From Caryophanales bacterium UBA1427 (GTDB lineage: Bacteria > Bacillota_I > Bacilli_A > ML615J-28 > CAG-313), in contig DCTZ01000005.1 of NCBI GenBank assembly GCA_002329485.1, positions 36,059 through 100,058 of the forward strand: a stretch of DNA of 64,000 bases. Reading direction: 5' to 3'. This document shows positions 62,635 to 64,000 of this stretch, one piece after another. Made by a program: the position numbers and the translations under genes. The notes below the pieces were generated by a model. The model searched no databases. It was given only the letters and a program-made list of their open reading frames with translations, and was not told the DNA's origin. The stretch's first letter is position 1. Each line of letters starts with the position of its first letter.

Positions 62635-63768
62635 ATGATGAAACTACAGTTAGGCGTTCTTTTCGGGGGGAAATCGGTCGAACACGATATTTCGATTATA
62701 ACCGCTGTCCAAGTCATGAAAAACTTAGACGATACTCTTTACGATATCATTCCCCTTTACTTGGATAAAGACAATTTGTTGCTATCTTCCCCTTATTTGA
62801 AGGATTTGAAAACTTTTCAGTTGGGTGTCCCGATTGACAAAAAAAGATGCCGGGTTTTTCTGTACAAAGACCAGGGGGGGTATAAATACCGGTTTTTGCA
62901 CAAAAGATGCAAAAATGGGGCTAAAATCGACCTTATTTTGCCTTTGGTGCACGGAATGGGTGTTGAAGACGGAACAGTGGCGGGAATGCTGGAAATGGTG
63001 GGAATTCCCTATACTTCCGCGGAAGTCGGGCCTTCCGCCCTTGTTCAGGACAAAGCTTGGACCAAAGATGTCTTAAAACGCCACGGTATTATGTGTCTGC
63101 CGTTTATCGAGGTCCGAAGCGAAACCGTAAGCGATATTCCTTTTTCGCTTCCGCTGATTCTGAAACCCGCTCACCTCGGTTCCAGCATCGGTATCGAAAT
63201 CATCAGAGAGTACGAAGAACTCCCGGAAAAAATATCCCAGGTTTTGCTTTACGACGACAAAGCGATTCTCGAACCGCTTTTGACCAATTTCCGGGAATTT
63301 AATTGCGCCGTCTTAAAAACCAACAAAGGCTATACCGCTTCGGAAATTGAAGAAATCGTTGTGCAGAATACGTTTTACGCTTTTTCCGACAAATACGAAA
63401 AAAACCAAACGGTCGAACTCAGCAAAATCACGGGCGCGGGAAACCGCCAGATTCCTGCCAAAATCCCTATCGAATTAAAAAAGGAAATCGAAGAGACAAC
63501 CGTCAAAATTGCCGAAGTTCTGGATTTGAAAGGAATCGTCAGAATCGACTATCTGTACGACAAAGACCGGGAAAATCTTTATGTCAACGAAATCAATCCG
63601 ATTCCGGGTTCGCTCAGCTTTTACCTGTTTGAAAAAAAGGGGTTGTCTTTTCCGGAACTCCTGAATCAATTGATCAAATCGACTTTAATCCATCACTACC
63701 AAAAACAAAAGAAAATCACAAGTTTTTCTTCGAGCGTTCTGAACAAAAACAATTTAATCAACAAATAA
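62635..63768 (+). CDS. ddl: D-alanine-D-alanine ligase
   Basis: About 377 residues. ATP-grasp enzyme supplying D-Ala-D-Ala for MurF. LGVLFGGKSVEHDISIITA at the N terminus, LPLVHGMGVEDGTVAGMLE, LKPAHLGSSIGIE, FREFNCAVLK, and VRIDYLYDKDRENLYVNEINPIPGS. AAGGAAGG fits ATG 62635 better than the GTG at 62629. A terminator follows. Confidence 0.96.
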   Translation: MMKLQLGVLFGGKSVEHDISIITAVQVMKNLDDTLYDIIPLYLDKDNLLLSSPYLKDLKTFQLGVPIDKKRCRVFLYKDQGGYKYRFLHKRCKNGAKIDLILPLVHGMGVEDGTVAGMLEMVGIPYTSAEVGPSALVQDKAWTKDVLKRHGIMCLPFIEVRSETVSDIPFSLPLILKPAHLGSSIGIEIIREYEELPEKISQVLLYDDKAILEPLLTNFREFNCAVLKTNKGYTASEIEEIVVQNTFYAFSDKYEKNQTVELSKITGAGNRQIPAKIPIELKKEIEETTVKIAEVLDLKGIVRIDYLYDKDRENLYVNEINPIPGSLSFYLFEKKGLSFPELLNQLIKSTLIHHYQKQKKITSFSSSVLNKNNLINK

Positions 63769-63800
63769 AGCTATTTGATCGTTCGGTTAAATAGCTTTTC
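63767..63800 (+). terminator. terminator after ddl
   Basis: Stem AAAGCTATTT / AAATAGCTTT overlapping the ddl stop, with a T-rich tail. Confidence 0.8.
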
Positions 63801-64000
63801 TTTTGGATGATAATCCCAAAAACAATTTTCAAAGTAAGTGAACATTTACGAATTTATTCTTTTGTCGCATAACAACTGTAAAAGAAGCAAAAGTTTTTTT
63901 ACCCTTTTTTGAATAACCATAAGGTTTTGAAACAAAAAATCTTTTACACTTGTTGTACTATATTCTCTTAGGCGGTTACTTTTGTAGAAAAAAAGTTATT
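63801..64000. other. A/T-rich window end without a recognised gene
   Basis: No start codon with a ribosome binding site and no conserved protein or RNA is recognisable. Probably the promoter region of a gene beyond the window. Confidence 0.4.

Noticed and set aside
1..64000. Mobile elements, prophage or genomic island
   Set aside because: No transposase, integrase or phage gene, no long direct repeats, and gene order is of conserved housekeeping type throughout.

Overview
The window is a contiguous stretch of a Bacillota (low-to-mid G+C Gram-positive) chromosome, almost entirely housekeeping genes on the + strand with short intergenic gaps. TGA is an ordinary stop (cwlJ, adk and rpoA end in it), so the code is standard despite several Mollicutes-adjacent traits. 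The organism makes peptidoglycan (murE, murF, ddl, secreted amidases). It also very probably sporulates: it has neighbouring cwlJ and gerQ, a spoVT after mfd, and promoters resembling sporulation sigma factor sites. PFOR, a SUF system and a Mn-type SOD suggest an anaerobe that meets some oxygen. I would place it in Bacilli/Erysipelotrichia-like lineages near the Mollicutes branch, without certainty.

Layout. 0-3.4 kb: serS, a HIT hydrolase, a Gx-type membrane protein, then gerQ and cwlJ on the minus strand. 3.4-11.2 kb: ppa, fhs, folD, pth, mfd, spoVT (the pth-mfd-spoVT order is as in Bacillus). 11.3-15.6 kb: a DegV protein, fba, ilvA, a divergent glycosyltransferase and a small membrane protein. 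15.7-30.6 kb: the S10-spc-alpha ribosomal superoperon, rpsJ through rplQ, with secY, adk, map, infA, rpmJ and an unusual rpoA carrying two C-terminal domains. 30.7-34.5 kb: a NusG-domain-II protein, the ECF module ecfA1-ecfA2-ecfT, and truA. 34.6-39 kb: a small secreted protein, a small protein with a forespore-type promoter, and two tandem lipoprotein amidases. 39-43 kb: tmk, holB, ricT, trmN6, rsmI. 43-46 kb (minus): a B12-radical-SAM protein and murE. 46.5-50 kb: pyruvate:ferredoxin oxidoreductase. 50-52.8 kb: two membrane proteins and an ApbE-like protein. 52.8-57.4 kb: sufCDSUB. 57.4-57.9 kb: a hairpin-rich non-coding stretch. 58-64 kb: lemA, a TPM-domain lipoprotein, sod (minus), an alpha/beta hydrolase, a membrane-anchored murF, and ddl.

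Themes. One-carbon metabolism (fhs-folD), iron-sulfur assembly feeding PFOR and other Fe-S proteins (RicT, radical SAM), and envelope building dominate outside the ribosomal block. No mobile element, CRISPR array, tRNA or rRNA was recognised. The points most worth a second look are the duplicated alpha CTD of RpoA, the candidate forespore gene at 35053-35274, the tandem amidase lipoproteins, the dispersed Gx/NusG-II/ApbE set, the structured gap after sufB, and the excess of alternating A/T words throughout.
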